The translations under genes and the position numbers were made by a program. Shown piece by piece: positions 42,166-52,694 of a DNA stretch of 64,000 nucleotides (its first letter is position 1; the number at the start of each line of letters is the position of its first letter). The DNA lies in NCBI GenBank assembly GCA_965207585.1, contig CBDBMT010000003.1:1612001-1676000 (forward strand). Direction: 5' to 3'. Below the pieces are notes generated by a model. The model saw only the letters and a list, made by a program, of their open reading frames with translations, was not told the DNA's origin and searched no databases. This stretch comes from Bin87 sp965207585. GTDB taxonomy: Bacteria; Chloroflexota; Dehalococcoidia; Lucifugimonadales; UBA3495.

Positions 42166-43773
42166 TTAACCAATTCTAACGGGTTCTTCGGGGTAGTGGT
42201 AGGTGGCATCCTCACGGGGAGCGAGCAGCATCACCAGGGTCAGAGGCCCGACTCGGCCCACCAGCATTGTCATCATGAATATGATCGAACCGGCGAGACT
42301 GAGTTCGCCGGATACCCCCGTGGACATTCCGTTGGTGCCGAAGGCCGATACCGTCTCGAACATCAGCGGCAAGAACGGCAGGTGGGGATCAGTGTAGGTC
42401 AGGATGGGTAGCACGATGGCGAGGAACGTCACCCCGAGCAGCGCCACCAGCAGCGCGCGGGACACCAGCACCGGGGCAATCTCGCGCCGGAAAATTCCCG
42501 TGGTGGGGTTCCGCATGGCCGACGACCGGGCCGCCGCCAGGAGCACCGCCACCGTGTTCACCTTGATCCCCCCGGCCACCGATGCGGTGGACCCGCCGAT
42601 GAACATCAGGCCGGCGAACACCAACTGGGTGAAGTCGCGGGTCGCGCTCCAGTCCAGGGCCGCGAACCCCGCTGTGCGTCCGCTGACGCCGTGGAAAATC
42701 GCCGAGCCCACGACGCCATGGCCGGAATGGTCCCACAGCACCCCGTTCCATTCCGCAAACAGAAACGCCAGCGCGCTGAACGCATAGAGGAACGTGGTGA
42801 GGATCAGCACCAACTTGGTATCGAGGCTGAACCTTTGGAAGTTGAACAGGAACAGCCCCAGCCAGCGTCGGCGCGACCGGCTCGGGCTCCAGTTCCGGCG
42901 CATGTCCATGATGAAGGGCCATCCCAGGGCGCCGGCGACGATCAGCGGCGTTATGACCCACATCAGATACGGGTGCGCTCCCAGGGTCTCCGCATTGCTG
43001 CCACCCGGCGAGTTGGGCAGGATCGAGAACCCGGCGTTGTTGAGCGCCGACACCGAAAGGAACAATGACTGCCAGACGGATTCCAGCATCGTAAAGTCTG
43101 CCACCGACCGCATGCGCAAGAAAATCAACGCGGCTCCGACCAGGTAACCGATGAAGAACGCAACGACGATGTTGCGCGCCACCCGGGTCAGGTTCCGCGC
43201 GGAGACGTCGCCCACGGTGTCCTGGTACACGTCCTCTTCCAGTGTGGTCGCCCGTCGGCCGATGAACGCGATCAGCACGGTGGCCGCGGTGATGAACTCC
43301 AGACCGCCCACCAGCATCAGCACGAAGATGACCGCTTTGCCGAACTGGGACCAGAATTCCGGCGTGTCCACCACCGTCAGACCGGTGACAGTGGAGGCTG
43401 AAATCGCGGTGAAAAACGCCACCCGCAGGCTGGCCGCGACTCCGTCGGCGGCAGCTATGGGCAAGGCCAGCATCGCCCCACCAATCACGTTCAGCATCAG
43501 GAACGTGAGCAGCAGCAGCAGCGGAGTGGATGACCAGCGACGCGGCGGGGTACGGTGGCGGCGTATGGGAATGCGAACCGGGTCGACCCGACGCACCCGC
43601 CACGACGAAGCGCCTTCGCCGGGCTGGGCGAGATTGGCTGCCGCTTCCGGCTCGCTCGAGCCGGCGTTACCGCGAGACGGGTCGTTCACTGGGAAGCACC
43701 GGACGCTGGTTGGGGCGCAAATTGGGGATGCCGGGTGCGAATTAGCTCGTGTGCCTGACGCGGGCAGCGTCAT
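42166..43773 (-). CDS. trkH: Trk/Ktr potassium uptake membrane subunit
   Basis: About 535 residues from the ATG at 43773. After a variable N-terminus it has the repeated M1-P-M2 plan of TrkH/KtrB: filter-like turns at A-S-T-V-T-G-L-T-V-V-D, L-N-N-A-G-F-S-I, S-G-R-T-A-G-F and S-A-F-G-T-N-G-M-S-T-G. The true start is uncertain; the frame is open to 43821 and the first 90 residues are not conserved in type. Together with the RCK subunit it forms the K+ uptake system. Confidence 0.88.
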   Translation of the reverse strand: MTLPASGTRANSHPASPICAPTSVRCFPVNDPSRGNAGSSEPEAAANLAQPGEGASSWRVRRVDPVRIPIRRHRTPPRRWSSTPLLLLLTFLMLNVIGGAMLALPIAAADGVAASLRVAFFTAISASTVTGLTVVDTPEFWSQFGKAVIFVLMLVGGLEFITAATVLIAFIGRRATTLEEDVYQDTVGDVSARNLTRVARNIVVAFFIGYLVGAALIFLRMRSVADFTMLESVWQSLFLSVSALNNAGFSILPNSPGGSNAETLGAHPYLMWVITPLIVAGALGWPFIMDMRRNWSPSRSRRRWLGLFLFNFQRFSLDTKLVLILTTFLYAFSALAFLFAEWNGVLWDHSGHGVVGSAIFHGVSGRTAGFAALDWSATRDFTQLVFAGLMFIGGSTASVAGGIKVNTVAVLLAAARSSAMRNPTTGIFRREIAPVLVSRALLVALLGVTFLAIVLPILTYTDPHLPFLPLMFETVSAFGTNGMSTGVSGELSLAGSIIFMMTMLVGRVGPLTLVMLLAPREDATYHYPEEPVRIG

Positions 43774-43876
43774 TATGCCGGGGCACGGGGATATGTCAAT
43801 CGCAACGGAGGCTCGATCCACGCACTCGGGTTTGTGTTAATATCCGCCGTGAAACAACGTCACAAGAGGAGGGATC

Positions 43877-44215
43877 ATGGGTTCCATACGACTGTACACT
43901 GGCGACGACGGCCATTCACACATCGAAGAGATCGACCCACCGTCCCATCCGGAGTGGAGCCAGTTGCAAAACGCCAGGGGGATCATCTTCCGTGCCTCGC
44001 CTCCGGGATACTTCAGCGACTGGCACGTAGCGCCCCGCCGCCAGTACATCATCACCCTTTCCGGAGAGGCTGAAATCGGCCTGGCGGATGGCACCGTTCA
44101 CCGTCTGGGGCCCGGCGACGTGAACCTCGCCGAGGATCTCACCGGCCACGGCCACACCACGCGGGTAGTCGGCGACGTTCCCCGGGTAACGGCCACCATC
44201 CACCTGGACGACTGA
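43877..44215 (+). CDS. Cupin-domain protein
   Basis: 112 residues with one cupin barrel: the first motif part D-W-H-V-A-P-R-R-Q-Y-I-I-T-L-S-G-E-A-E-I and the second G-P-G-D-V-N-L-A-E-D-x-T-G-H-G-H. The first His-His pair is reduced to one His, so metal binding is uncertain. The start follows AGAGGAGGG. It stands alone between trkH, which diverges, and leuS, and is closed by a terminator. Confidence 0.8.
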   Translation: MGSIRLYTGDDGHSHIEEIDPPSHPEWSQLQNARGIIFRASPPGYFSDWHVAPRRQYIITLSGEAEIGLADGTVHRLGPGDVNLAEDLTGHGHTTRVVGDVPRVTATIHLDD

Positions 44216-44226
44216 CCCGTTCAACC

Positions 44227-44255
44227 ACCCGGCCAGCCGTTCCTGCCGGCCGGGT
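44227..44255 (+). terminator. Terminator hairpin after the cupin gene
   Basis: ACCCGGCC (44227-44234) pairs with GGCCGGGT (44248-44255), starting 12 bases after the stop codon, then GTTAT. The T-run is short. Confidence 0.6.
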
Positions 44256-44294
44256 GTTATACTGTCAGCTGCCGCGGTGTCCCGAATAAGCCTG

Positions 44295-44303
44295 TGCTAT
44301 ATT
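44295..44303 (+). promoter_or_regulatory. Extended -10 promoter element before leuS
   Basis: TGCTATATT is an extended -10 sequence about 78 bases before the leuS start; no good -35 is visible. The leader repeats ATATTGAGGGT and GCC at 44299-44313 and 44361-44375, the second copy supplying the GAGGG used as ribosome binding site. Confidence 0.4.
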
Positions 44304-44380
44304 GAGGGTCGCCGGACCTACGTTTGCTGGGCGCCATCGCCGCCGCCGCCCGCGTCCACGATATTGAGGGTTGCCTTTTT

Positions 44381-46858
<2,478 letters not shown>

Positions 46859-46870
46859 GGGGGAGCCGTC

Positions 46871-47227
46871 GTGGGCGAGGTATATGATACCTTTGGCATC
46901 TGGAGCAGCGACGGCATTTATCTACGCAACCTCCGTATGCAGGCCGACACTGGGGCGGTTTATTGCCAGTTGCCGGAAGAGTTGCTACGTGAAATGGGCT
47001 GGGCGCCAACTCAGCCACCCCTTACCTTCGTCCTCGCTGACGGCTCCCGTGTAAGCGCAAATTTGGGGATGGTTAGAATGCGTTACAATGGCATCGATTT
47101 TGACGAGTTGTTCGTTTTCGGCGAAGACAATTGCACCCCGCTGATCGGTGTTGAGTTGCTCCAAAATCTAGGATTGGGCGTTGACCCAGTGCACCACCGA
47201 CTGATACCCATCGAACCACAGCGCTGA
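46871..47227 (+). CDS. Retropepsin-like aspartic protease, intact motif
   Basis: 118 residues with D26-T27-G28-A in M-Q-A-D-T-G-A-V-Y-C-Q-L-P, V-L-A-D-G-S-R and the second-half L-I-G-V-E-L-L-Q-N-L-G-L. The GTG start comes 12 bases after leuS with a GAGGGGGAG site, so it is very likely co-transcribed with leuS. The next gene encodes a close relative without the catalytic motif. Confidence 0.78.
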   Translation: MGEVYDTFGIWSSDGIYLRNLRMQADTGAVYCQLPEELLREMGWAPTQPPLTFVLADGSRVSANLGMVRMRYNGIDFDELFVFGEDNCTPLIGVELLQNLGLGVDPVHHRLIPIEPQR

Positions 47228-47268
47228 AACTGGTCCAAACCATGGGGGTTCCGGCCGAGGGGAATATC

Positions 47269-47688
47269 ATGCGCGATTACAGCCACGGTTCTTACGTTGA
47301 CATCGCCCTGCTGTCGTCGGATCGCCAATGCCGTCGTAAGGTGCGTATGCGGGTTGACCGGCACGATTCCTATACCCGGTTTCCAGCCAAGTTACTGGAA
47401 GAAATGGGATGGTCCATCAGAGGTTGGATTAGCAAGAACCATGAACCACCGGCTCGGCTCCCTTACAGCTCACCGGCGAGCATGGCATTGGGAGCGGTCA
47501 CCATTGTGATCGACGACGTAATCATGCGCGTGTTGGCATCGTTTGAAGACGACCATTGCGACCCAAGGCTAGGGGCGCACCTCCTGCACTGCCTTGGTGT
47601 GAAAGTCGCCCCTGAACATCGCACCATGTTCTACGACGAACTCCTTTACCCTCGTCCCAGGAAAGTTTTCCTCAATGACCCTGGTTGA
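47269..47688 (+). CDS. Retropepsin-like protein with altered motif (D-R-H)
   Basis: 139 residues. V-R-M-R-V-D30-R31-H32-D-S-Y-T-R-F-P-A-K-L-L-E-E-M-G-W matches R-M-Q-A-D-T-G-A-V-Y-C-Q-L-P-E-E-L-L of the upstream protein. Asp is kept, but Thr and Gly are replaced by Arg and His, so the fireman's-grip loop is lost. Later R-L-G-A-H-L-L-H-C-L-G-V keeps the second half. The start at 47269 follows GAGGGG. Its end overlaps cbiC by 14 bases. Confidence 0.7.
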   Translation: MRDYSHGSYVDIALLSSDRQCRRKVRMRVDRHDSYTRFPAKLLEEMGWSIRGWISKNHEPPARLPYSSPASMALGAVTIVIDDVIMRVLASFEDDHCDPRLGAHLLHCLGVKVAPEHRTMFYDELLYPRPRKVFLNDPG

Positions 47689-48322
47689 AAAATACGCCCT
47701 GCTCCCCGAGGAGATTGACCGGCAGAGCCTGGTCATGGTGGCCGACAGCCTGCGCGGCGATGTTTACGCGGCCGGCCTGCCCGAGGCGGAGCGTTACGTG
47801 CTGCACCGCATCGTCCGCGCCGAAGGCGATCCGGAGATCGCCGCCGACGTTCGCTTCAGCGCCGGCGCTGTGGACGCGGCGTTGGCTTCGCTGAGGGAAG
47901 TGCGGCGAGTGGTCACCGACGTGCGCATGGTTCAGGTGGGCATCTCCCGGGCCTCGCTGGCTCGACGCGGTGTTGAGACTGCCTGCCTCATCGACGCGCC
48001 CGAGGTCGCCGAACGCGCCCGCCGGGAGGGCACCACCCGCAGCGTCGCCGCCGTGCGCGAGTTGGCCCCGCAGATGGACGGGGCGGTGCTGGCAATAGGC
48101 AACGCGCCTACGGCGTTGCTGGCTCTGCTGGACCTGATTGACGCCGGGCAGGTATCGCCGGCTGCGGTGATCGGGATGCCGGTGGGTTTCGTGGCCTGCC
48201 CCGAATCCAAGGCCGAGCTGGCCGCGCGAGACGTGCCGCACATCACCATCCTGGGACGACGCGGAGGGAGTTCTGCCGCTGCCGCCACCGTGAACGCCCT
48301 GCTTGACCTGCTGGAGGACTGA
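47675..48322 (+). CDS. cbiC: Precorrin-8X / cobalt-precorrin-8 methylmutase
   Basis: 215 residues. The catalytic His is H44 in E-R-Y-V-L-H-R-I-V. The conserved core V-R-M-V-Q-V-G-I and A-I-G-N-A-P-T-A-L follow, and the C-terminal P-V-G-F-V and E-S-K-A are in place. The enzyme moves a methyl group from C11 to C12 of the corrin ring. It begins inside the end of the preceding retropepsin-like gene. Confidence 0.93.
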   Translation: MTLVEKYALLPEEIDRQSLVMVADSLRGDVYAAGLPEAERYVLHRIVRAEGDPEIAADVRFSAGAVDAALASLREVRRVVTDVRMVQVGISRASLARRGVETACLIDAPEVAERARREGTTRSVAAVRELAPQMDGAVLAIGNAPTALLALLDLIDAGQVSPAAVIGMPVGFVACPESKAELAARDVPHITILGRRGGSSAAAATVNALLDLLED

Positions 48323-48328
48323 ACCCCG

Positions 48329-49219
48329 ATGGCCGACGCTAACGATGCCAACAATGGATCCGGAGGTTGGGGCGTGGTGCTGCTGTGCCACGGCAGCCAG
48401 CGCGGGGCGAGTCGAGACGAGTGCTCCTGCGCCTGGGCAGCCGACGGCCCCCGGTTCCCGGCATGGTGCCTGGGCTGTCCCAACACGCCGGTCGGCCTGC
48501 GGGAGGCGGCCAGCCGCCTGGCTGATTCTCTGTCCGACGATGCGGAGCAGGTGATCGTCTCATGCCTGGAGTTTCTCCCGCCGCATCCGCCGGAAGCCGT
48601 TTCCATCCTGGCCGACGCCGGTTTGAACCGCGTGGTAATCGCCCCCTATCTGCTGGGCAACGGCAAGCACGCCACCCTCGAAATGGATGAGGTCCTGGAA
48701 GATATCGCTGCCAAAACCCCCGGTGTGGAGGTGCGGCTGGCTGACGGCTTGGGCGCGGACATCCGCATCGCCGAATTGGTGCGCGAGCGCATTGCGGCCC
48801 TGCCCCTGGCAGTGCGAGAGCCGGCCGACAGTGGGCCGGTGGGCATATTGCTGGTCAAGGCCGGCACCCAGACCCGGTACGACGATTGCCTGTGGCTGAA
48901 AGAGTTGGGAGGTTGGGTCGAGCGCGATCTGGGCGAAGGCTACGCCGTGGAAGTGGCGCAGTCCCATTACGGTGATCCAACCATGGAACACGCCACCGCC
49001 GCGCTGGTCAACGAACGCCGCGTGAGCAGCATCATCTGCGTGCCCTACGTGTTCTTCCCCGGAATGATCTTGCGACGCAACGTGCTGGGAACCATGCACC
49101 GGCTCCAGGAAGCCTATCCCGATATTCCCATGTCGGTGGCGCCGCCTCTCGGAGTGGACGACCGGCTGGTCTCGGTGGCCCGGGACCGTGTCCGCGAGGC
49201 GCAGGCCCGGGCGGCCTGA
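48329..49219 (+). CDS. cbiX: CbiX-type sirohydrochlorin cobaltochelatase with cysteine-rich insert
   Basis: 296 residues, two chelatase-like halves. The metal-binding His is H21 in L-L-C-H-G-S, the second active-site His is in G-N-G-K-H-A-T-L. Right after H21 comes an insert with C32-S-C34 and C47-L-G-C50, enough for a metal or Fe-S site; known CbiX Fe-S motifs lie near the C-terminus instead. It should put cobalt into sirohydrochlorin at the start of the anaerobic-type cobalamin pathway. It follows cbiC by 6 bases. Confidence 0.82.
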   Translation: MADANDANNGSGGWGVVLLCHGSQRGASRDECSCAWAADGPRFPAWCLGCPNTPVGLREAASRLADSLSDDAEQVIVSCLEFLPPHPPEAVSILADAGLNRVVIAPYLLGNGKHATLEMDEVLEDIAAKTPGVEVRLADGLGADIRIAELVRERIAALPLAVREPADSGPVGILLVKAGTQTRYDDCLWLKELGGWVERDLGEGYAVEVAQSHYGDPTMEHATAALVNERRVSSIICVPYVFFPGMILRRNVLGTMHRLQEAYPDIPMSVAPPLGVDDRLVSVARDRVREAQARAA

Positions 49220-49275
49220 GATTCCGATGTGATACCATCGAGATGGCATCATCACCAGTCCGGGGAATCTCTGCC

Positions 49276-50058
49276 ATGACCACCACAGCGTCTACATTCG
49301 CCATGTTGCCCTACGTCAAGAAGGGCGAAATTGACTACACCGCTCTGGACTACAACCCCGATGAACCGGAGCCGATGCCGGAAGCCATGGAGCAGGAACC
49401 CGTCGTAGCTGAAATAATCGGCATCATGCACAGTCGGTTCACCGACTTCATGTCGCGCCCGGACGTGTTCCTCAGCGGCAACACCATCCTCTGCTACGAC
49501 CCTACCAACCTGAACGTGCGCCGGCAGCCGGACATCTACCTGGCCTTCGGCGTGGATCAGGCTGCCATCCGACGCCGCCGGATCTACCTGCCCTGGGAAG
49601 CGGGCAAGCCGCCTGACCTGGCCATGGAAGTGGGTTCGGAAAGCACCGGCTCCGAAGATACCATCGTCAAGCACCGGGTATATGCCACCGTCGGCATCCT
49701 CGAATACTGGCGGTTCGACCCCAGCGGCGGTGAGCATCACGGGGAACCGATGTCCGGGTGGGTTCTGCGCGACGGCGCGTACCATCCGGTGGAGCTGACC
49801 ACCGAACCCGACGGCATCCTGAAAGGGTATAGCGAACTGATGGAGCTGTACCTGTGCTGGGACGAGGGTTGGCCCCGCTTCTATGACCCGGCCACCGGAA
49901 CCTACCTGGAGAACTGGCGGCAGGAGCGGGCGGCGCACGAAGCGGAACGGGCGGCGTATGAGGCCCGGCAGGCGGCTTACGAAGCCAGGCAAGCAGAATT
50001 GTTGGCGGAAAATGAACGACTGCGGGCGCGGGTGCGCCGGCTGGAGTCGGAGAGCTAA
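49276..50058 (+). CDS. Uma2 family (DUF820) endonuclease-like protein
   Basis: 260 residues. The PD-(D/E)xK-like core has Q-P-D-I-Y-L-A-F, P-D-L-A-M-E-V and Y-A-T-V-G-I-L-E-Y-W-R-F-D-P. The C-terminal 50 residues are an A-H-E-A-E-R-A-A-Y-E-A-R-Q repeat coiled coil, common in this family. Such genes are spread widely in Cyanobacteria and Chloroflexota; their role is unclear. It interrupts the cob gene run. Confidence 0.85.
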   Translation: MTTTASTFAMLPYVKKGEIDYTALDYNPDEPEPMPEAMEQEPVVAEIIGIMHSRFTDFMSRPDVFLSGNTILCYDPTNLNVRRQPDIYLAFGVDQAAIRRRRIYLPWEAGKPPDLAMEVGSESTGSEDTIVKHRVYATVGILEYWRFDPSGGEHHGEPMSGWVLRDGAYHPVELTTEPDGILKGYSELMELYLCWDEGWPRFYDPATGTYLENWRQERAAHEAERAAYEARQAAYEARQAELLAENERLRARVRRLESES

Positions 50059-50100
50059 CCGGCAAATCGCGCTTCTCTGCGGAAGCGGTAGAATACTACA

Positions 50101-51339
50101 GTGAACACTATGCCCGACGCAGCCCCGAATACCAACGCCGAACGGCCCGAAAGCGATTACTCGCGCCCCACCAAGCGCGACCCTCGGGGGATGCGCACGG
50201 GCTACACCACCGGCACCACGGCCGCGGCGGCGGCCAAGGCCGCGGTCATCCTGATGCTCTCCGGCAAGGCTCCCGATGAGGTGTCCGTGCCACTGCCCGG
50301 CGGAACGGGCCGGGCCACCCTCAAGGTGCACAACAGCTGGGCCATGCAGCCCGAGGAAGGCGTCCGCTGCTCCGCCATCAAGGACGGCGGCGACGACCCC
50401 GACGTGACCCACGGCGCGGAGATCGTGGTGGGCGTGTGGAGGCTGCCCGACGGCAACAAGGGTCTGCAAATCACCGGCGGCCCGGGCGTGGGCACCGTCA
50501 CGCGACCCGGCACCGGCATCGAGGTGGGCGAGCCGGCCGTGACGCGGGTGCCCCGTCGCATGATGGCTGACGCCGTGGCAGAGGGTCTGGAGGAATGCGG
50601 CTGGCCGGCCGAAACCGGCGTCCGCGCTCGCATCTCCGTTCCCGACGGCGAGGAGATCGCCAAGCAGACCACCAATGCCCGGTTGGGCGTCCTGAACGGA
50701 ATCAGCATCCTGGGCAGCACCGGAGTGGTGCAGCCTTTCAGCACGGCGGCCTGGCGCGCCAGCGTTCACTTGGCCATCGACGTGGCCGCCGCCAACAACC
50801 TCGATCACCTGGTGCTGTCCACCGGGACGCGCAGCGAAGAATACACCCGCCGGTTGCTGGATTTGCCGGACATGGCCTACATCGAGGCCGGCATCTTCTC
50901 GGGGCCATCCATGAAGCGGTGCGTCAACAAGGGCATCAAGCGGGTGGCTCACGTGGGCATGGTGGGCAAGTTCTCCAAGATGGCCATGGGCTATTTCGTT
51001 ACCCACGTCGCCGGCAACCAGGTGGACACCGGTTTCCTGGCCGGCCTCGCCGGCCAGTGCGGCGCCTCCGCCGAGTTGCAGGCCGAGATGGCCGATGCCG
51101 CCAGCGGCCGGCACTTCCAGGAACTGGCCCAGGAGCACGACGTCATGGGAGTGTTCCCGCTGATGTGCCAGATGGTGTGCTCGGAAGCCCAGAAGTACCT
51201 GGGTGATGGGGGCGACGCCATCATCGTCGACGCTCTGTGCTTCGACTTTGAGGGCAACCTGCTGGGCTCGGCGAGTACGTCTCCGGACGGCATCCCCATG
51301 CGACCCACGTCGACAGCGGTGGTCGATGGTCAGGGCTAG
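50101..51339 (+). CDS. cbiD: Cobalt-precorrin-5B C1-methyltransferase
   Basis: 412 residues (GTG at 50101; an ATG at 50110 is equally possible). The CbiD opening M-R-T-G-Y-T-T-G-T-T-A-A-A-A-A-K is clear, followed by K-D-G-G-D-D-P-D-V-T and G-G-P-G-V-G-T-V-T-R-P-G. The enzyme is specific to the anaerobic (cobalt-early) route. Its end overlaps cbiT by 14 bases. Confidence 0.94.
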   Translation: MNTMPDAAPNTNAERPESDYSRPTKRDPRGMRTGYTTGTTAAAAAKAAVILMLSGKAPDEVSVPLPGGTGRATLKVHNSWAMQPEEGVRCSAIKDGGDDPDVTHGAEIVVGVWRLPDGNKGLQITGGPGVGTVTRPGTGIEVGEPAVTRVPRRMMADAVAEGLEECGWPAETGVRARISVPDGEEIAKQTTNARLGVLNGISILGSTGVVQPFSTAAWRASVHLAIDVAAANNLDHLVLSTGTRSEEYTRRLLDLPDMAYIEAGIFSGPSMKRCVNKGIKRVAHVGMVGKFSKMAMGYFVTHVAGNQVDTGFLAGLAGQCGASAELQAEMADAASGRHFQELAQEHDVMGVFPLMCQMVCSEAQKYLGDGGDAIIVDALCFDFEGNLLGSASTSPDGIPMRPTSTAVVDGQG

Positions 51340-51952
51340 CTCTCCGGTGGATTCCCCGCCAGCATCCGGTCGGGCGTTGGGCCTGGCCGACGACGCGCTG
51401 GAGCAGCGCCGTCCGCTGCGGGGGCAGATCACCAAGTCGGAGGTGCGGGCGGTGAGCCTGTACGCCCTGCTGCTGCGTCCCGACAGCCTGGTATGGGACA
51501 TCGGGGCGGGCACCGGATCCGTCGCCGTGGAAGCGGCGCGCATCGCTCACCGCGGCTACGTCTACGCCATCGACAAGGACGCCGACAGCGCGGACCTGCT
51601 CCGGAACAACGTGGCCCGCTACGGTGACGGTCGCGTCTCGGTGGTCATCGGCTCCGCTCCCGATGCCTTGGGCGAACTGCCCGACCCGGACGCGGTATTC
51701 ATCGGAGGCGGGGGAACCGCCATGCCGAAAATCCTGGAGACGGTGCTCCGGCGTTTACGCACGGGAGGACGGGTGGTAGCCAATTTCGCCGTCATGGAGC
51801 GGGCTAATGCAACCTACTCCACCTTGCGGGACGCCGGCATGTCGCCGGAGATGACCGTCGTGTCCGCCGCTCGGGGTCGGGAGTTGCCCGACGGCTCGCT
51901 GCGGCTGGAAGCCATGAACCCGGTATTCATAGTGTGGGGGCAAAAGGAATGA
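51326..51952 (+). CDS. cbiT: Cobalt-precorrin-6B C15-methyltransferase (decarboxylating)
   Basis: 208 residues of Rossmann-type methyltransferase: I-T-K-S-E-V-R before the SAM-binding motif V-W-D-I-G-A-G-T-G-S-V-A-V-E, A-I-D-K-D, and F-I-G-G-G-G. It corresponds to the C-terminal CbiT half of fused CobL; no CbiE gene (the C5 methyltransferase) lies in the window. The ATG at 51326 is inside the end of cbiD. Its stop overlaps the next ATG (ATGA). Confidence 0.92.
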   Translation: MVRASSPVDSPPASGRALGLADDALEQRRPLRGQITKSEVRAVSLYALLLRPDSLVWDIGAGTGSVAVEAARIAHRGYVYAIDKDADSADLLRNNVARYGDGRVSVVIGSAPDALGELPDPDAVFIGGGGTAMPKILETVLRRLRTGGRVVANFAVMERANATYSTLRDAGMSPEMTVVSAARGRELPDGSLRLEAMNPVFIVWGQKE

Positions 51953-52665
51953 CCACAGGCTCCCAAACCGGACGGCTCTACGGCGTGGGCGTCGGACCCG
52001 GAGACCCGGAACTGCTGACCGTGAAGGCGCAGCGGGTGCTGCAATCCGTCCCCGTCATCTGGGTGCCGCAGGCCGGGATCAGCTCCGAGAGCTACGCCTA
52101 CACCATCATCAAAGGCATCATTGACGAGGAGCGGCAGGAAGTGGTGCGGGCCAAGTTCCCCACCAACGATGAGGCCGCCGCCGGCGAGGTCTGGCGCGCC
52201 GCCGCCCGCGAGCTGGCCACCCGCCTGGAAGCGGGCAGCGACGTGGCCTTTATCACTGAAGGCGACCCGATGCTGTACAGCACCTTCGCCTACGTGCTGG
52301 AAACCATCCAGGAGGAGTATCCGCACCTTGCGGTGGAGGTGGTGCCGGGGGTGTCCTCGGTCATGGCGGCGGCCGCATCGGCAGCGGCGCCGCTGGTTCA
52401 CCACGGCCAGCGCCTGGCGATCCTGCCGGCGGTGTACGGCATCGACGACCTGCGCGAGGCCATCGCCCTCTACGACACCATCGTCCTGATGAAGGTCAAC
52501 CGGACCCTGCTGGACGCCCTGGCGAACCTGGAACGCCTGGGCCTTTCCGGCCGCACCATCTACGTGCGCCGGGCCACCACCGAAAGCGAACGGGTGGTGC
52601 GCAACATCCAGGAACTGTCCGCCGAAGACCTCGACTACTTCTCCCTGCTCATCATCCGGCGCTGA
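51949..52665 (+). CDS. cbiL: Precorrin-2 / cobalt-factor II C20-methyltransferase
   Basis: 238 residues of the tetrapyrrole methylase fold. It has the G-V-G-V-G-P-G-D-P-E-L-L-T opening, E-G-D-P-M-L-Y-S-T in the middle and V-V-P-G-V-S-S. The long F-P-T-N-D-E segment around 60-75 is typical of C20 methylases. The start is set by the four-base overlap with cbiT. Confidence 0.92.
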   Translation: MTTGSQTGRLYGVGVGPGDPELLTVKAQRVLQSVPVIWVPQAGISSESYAYTIIKGIIDEERQEVVRAKFPTNDEAAAGEVWRAAARELATRLEAGSDVAFITEGDPMLYSTFAYVLETIQEEYPHLAVEVVPGVSSVMAAAASAAAPLVHHGQRLAILPAVYGIDDLREAIALYDTIVLMKVNRTLLDALANLERLGLSGRTIYVRRATTESERVVRNIQELSAEDLDYFSLLIIRR

Positions 52666-52694
52666 CGAGCCCGACACCACGGAGGCACGACCAC

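Noticed and set aside
46859..47675. A cobalamin riboswitch before the cob genes
   Set aside because: The gaps before and between the genes are too short and no B12-box-like sequence or leader structure is visible.
49252..51543. A 763-codon minus-strand open frame opposite Uma2, cbiD and cbiT
   Set aside because: Three well-recognised genes lie on the other strand; the frame has no family features.
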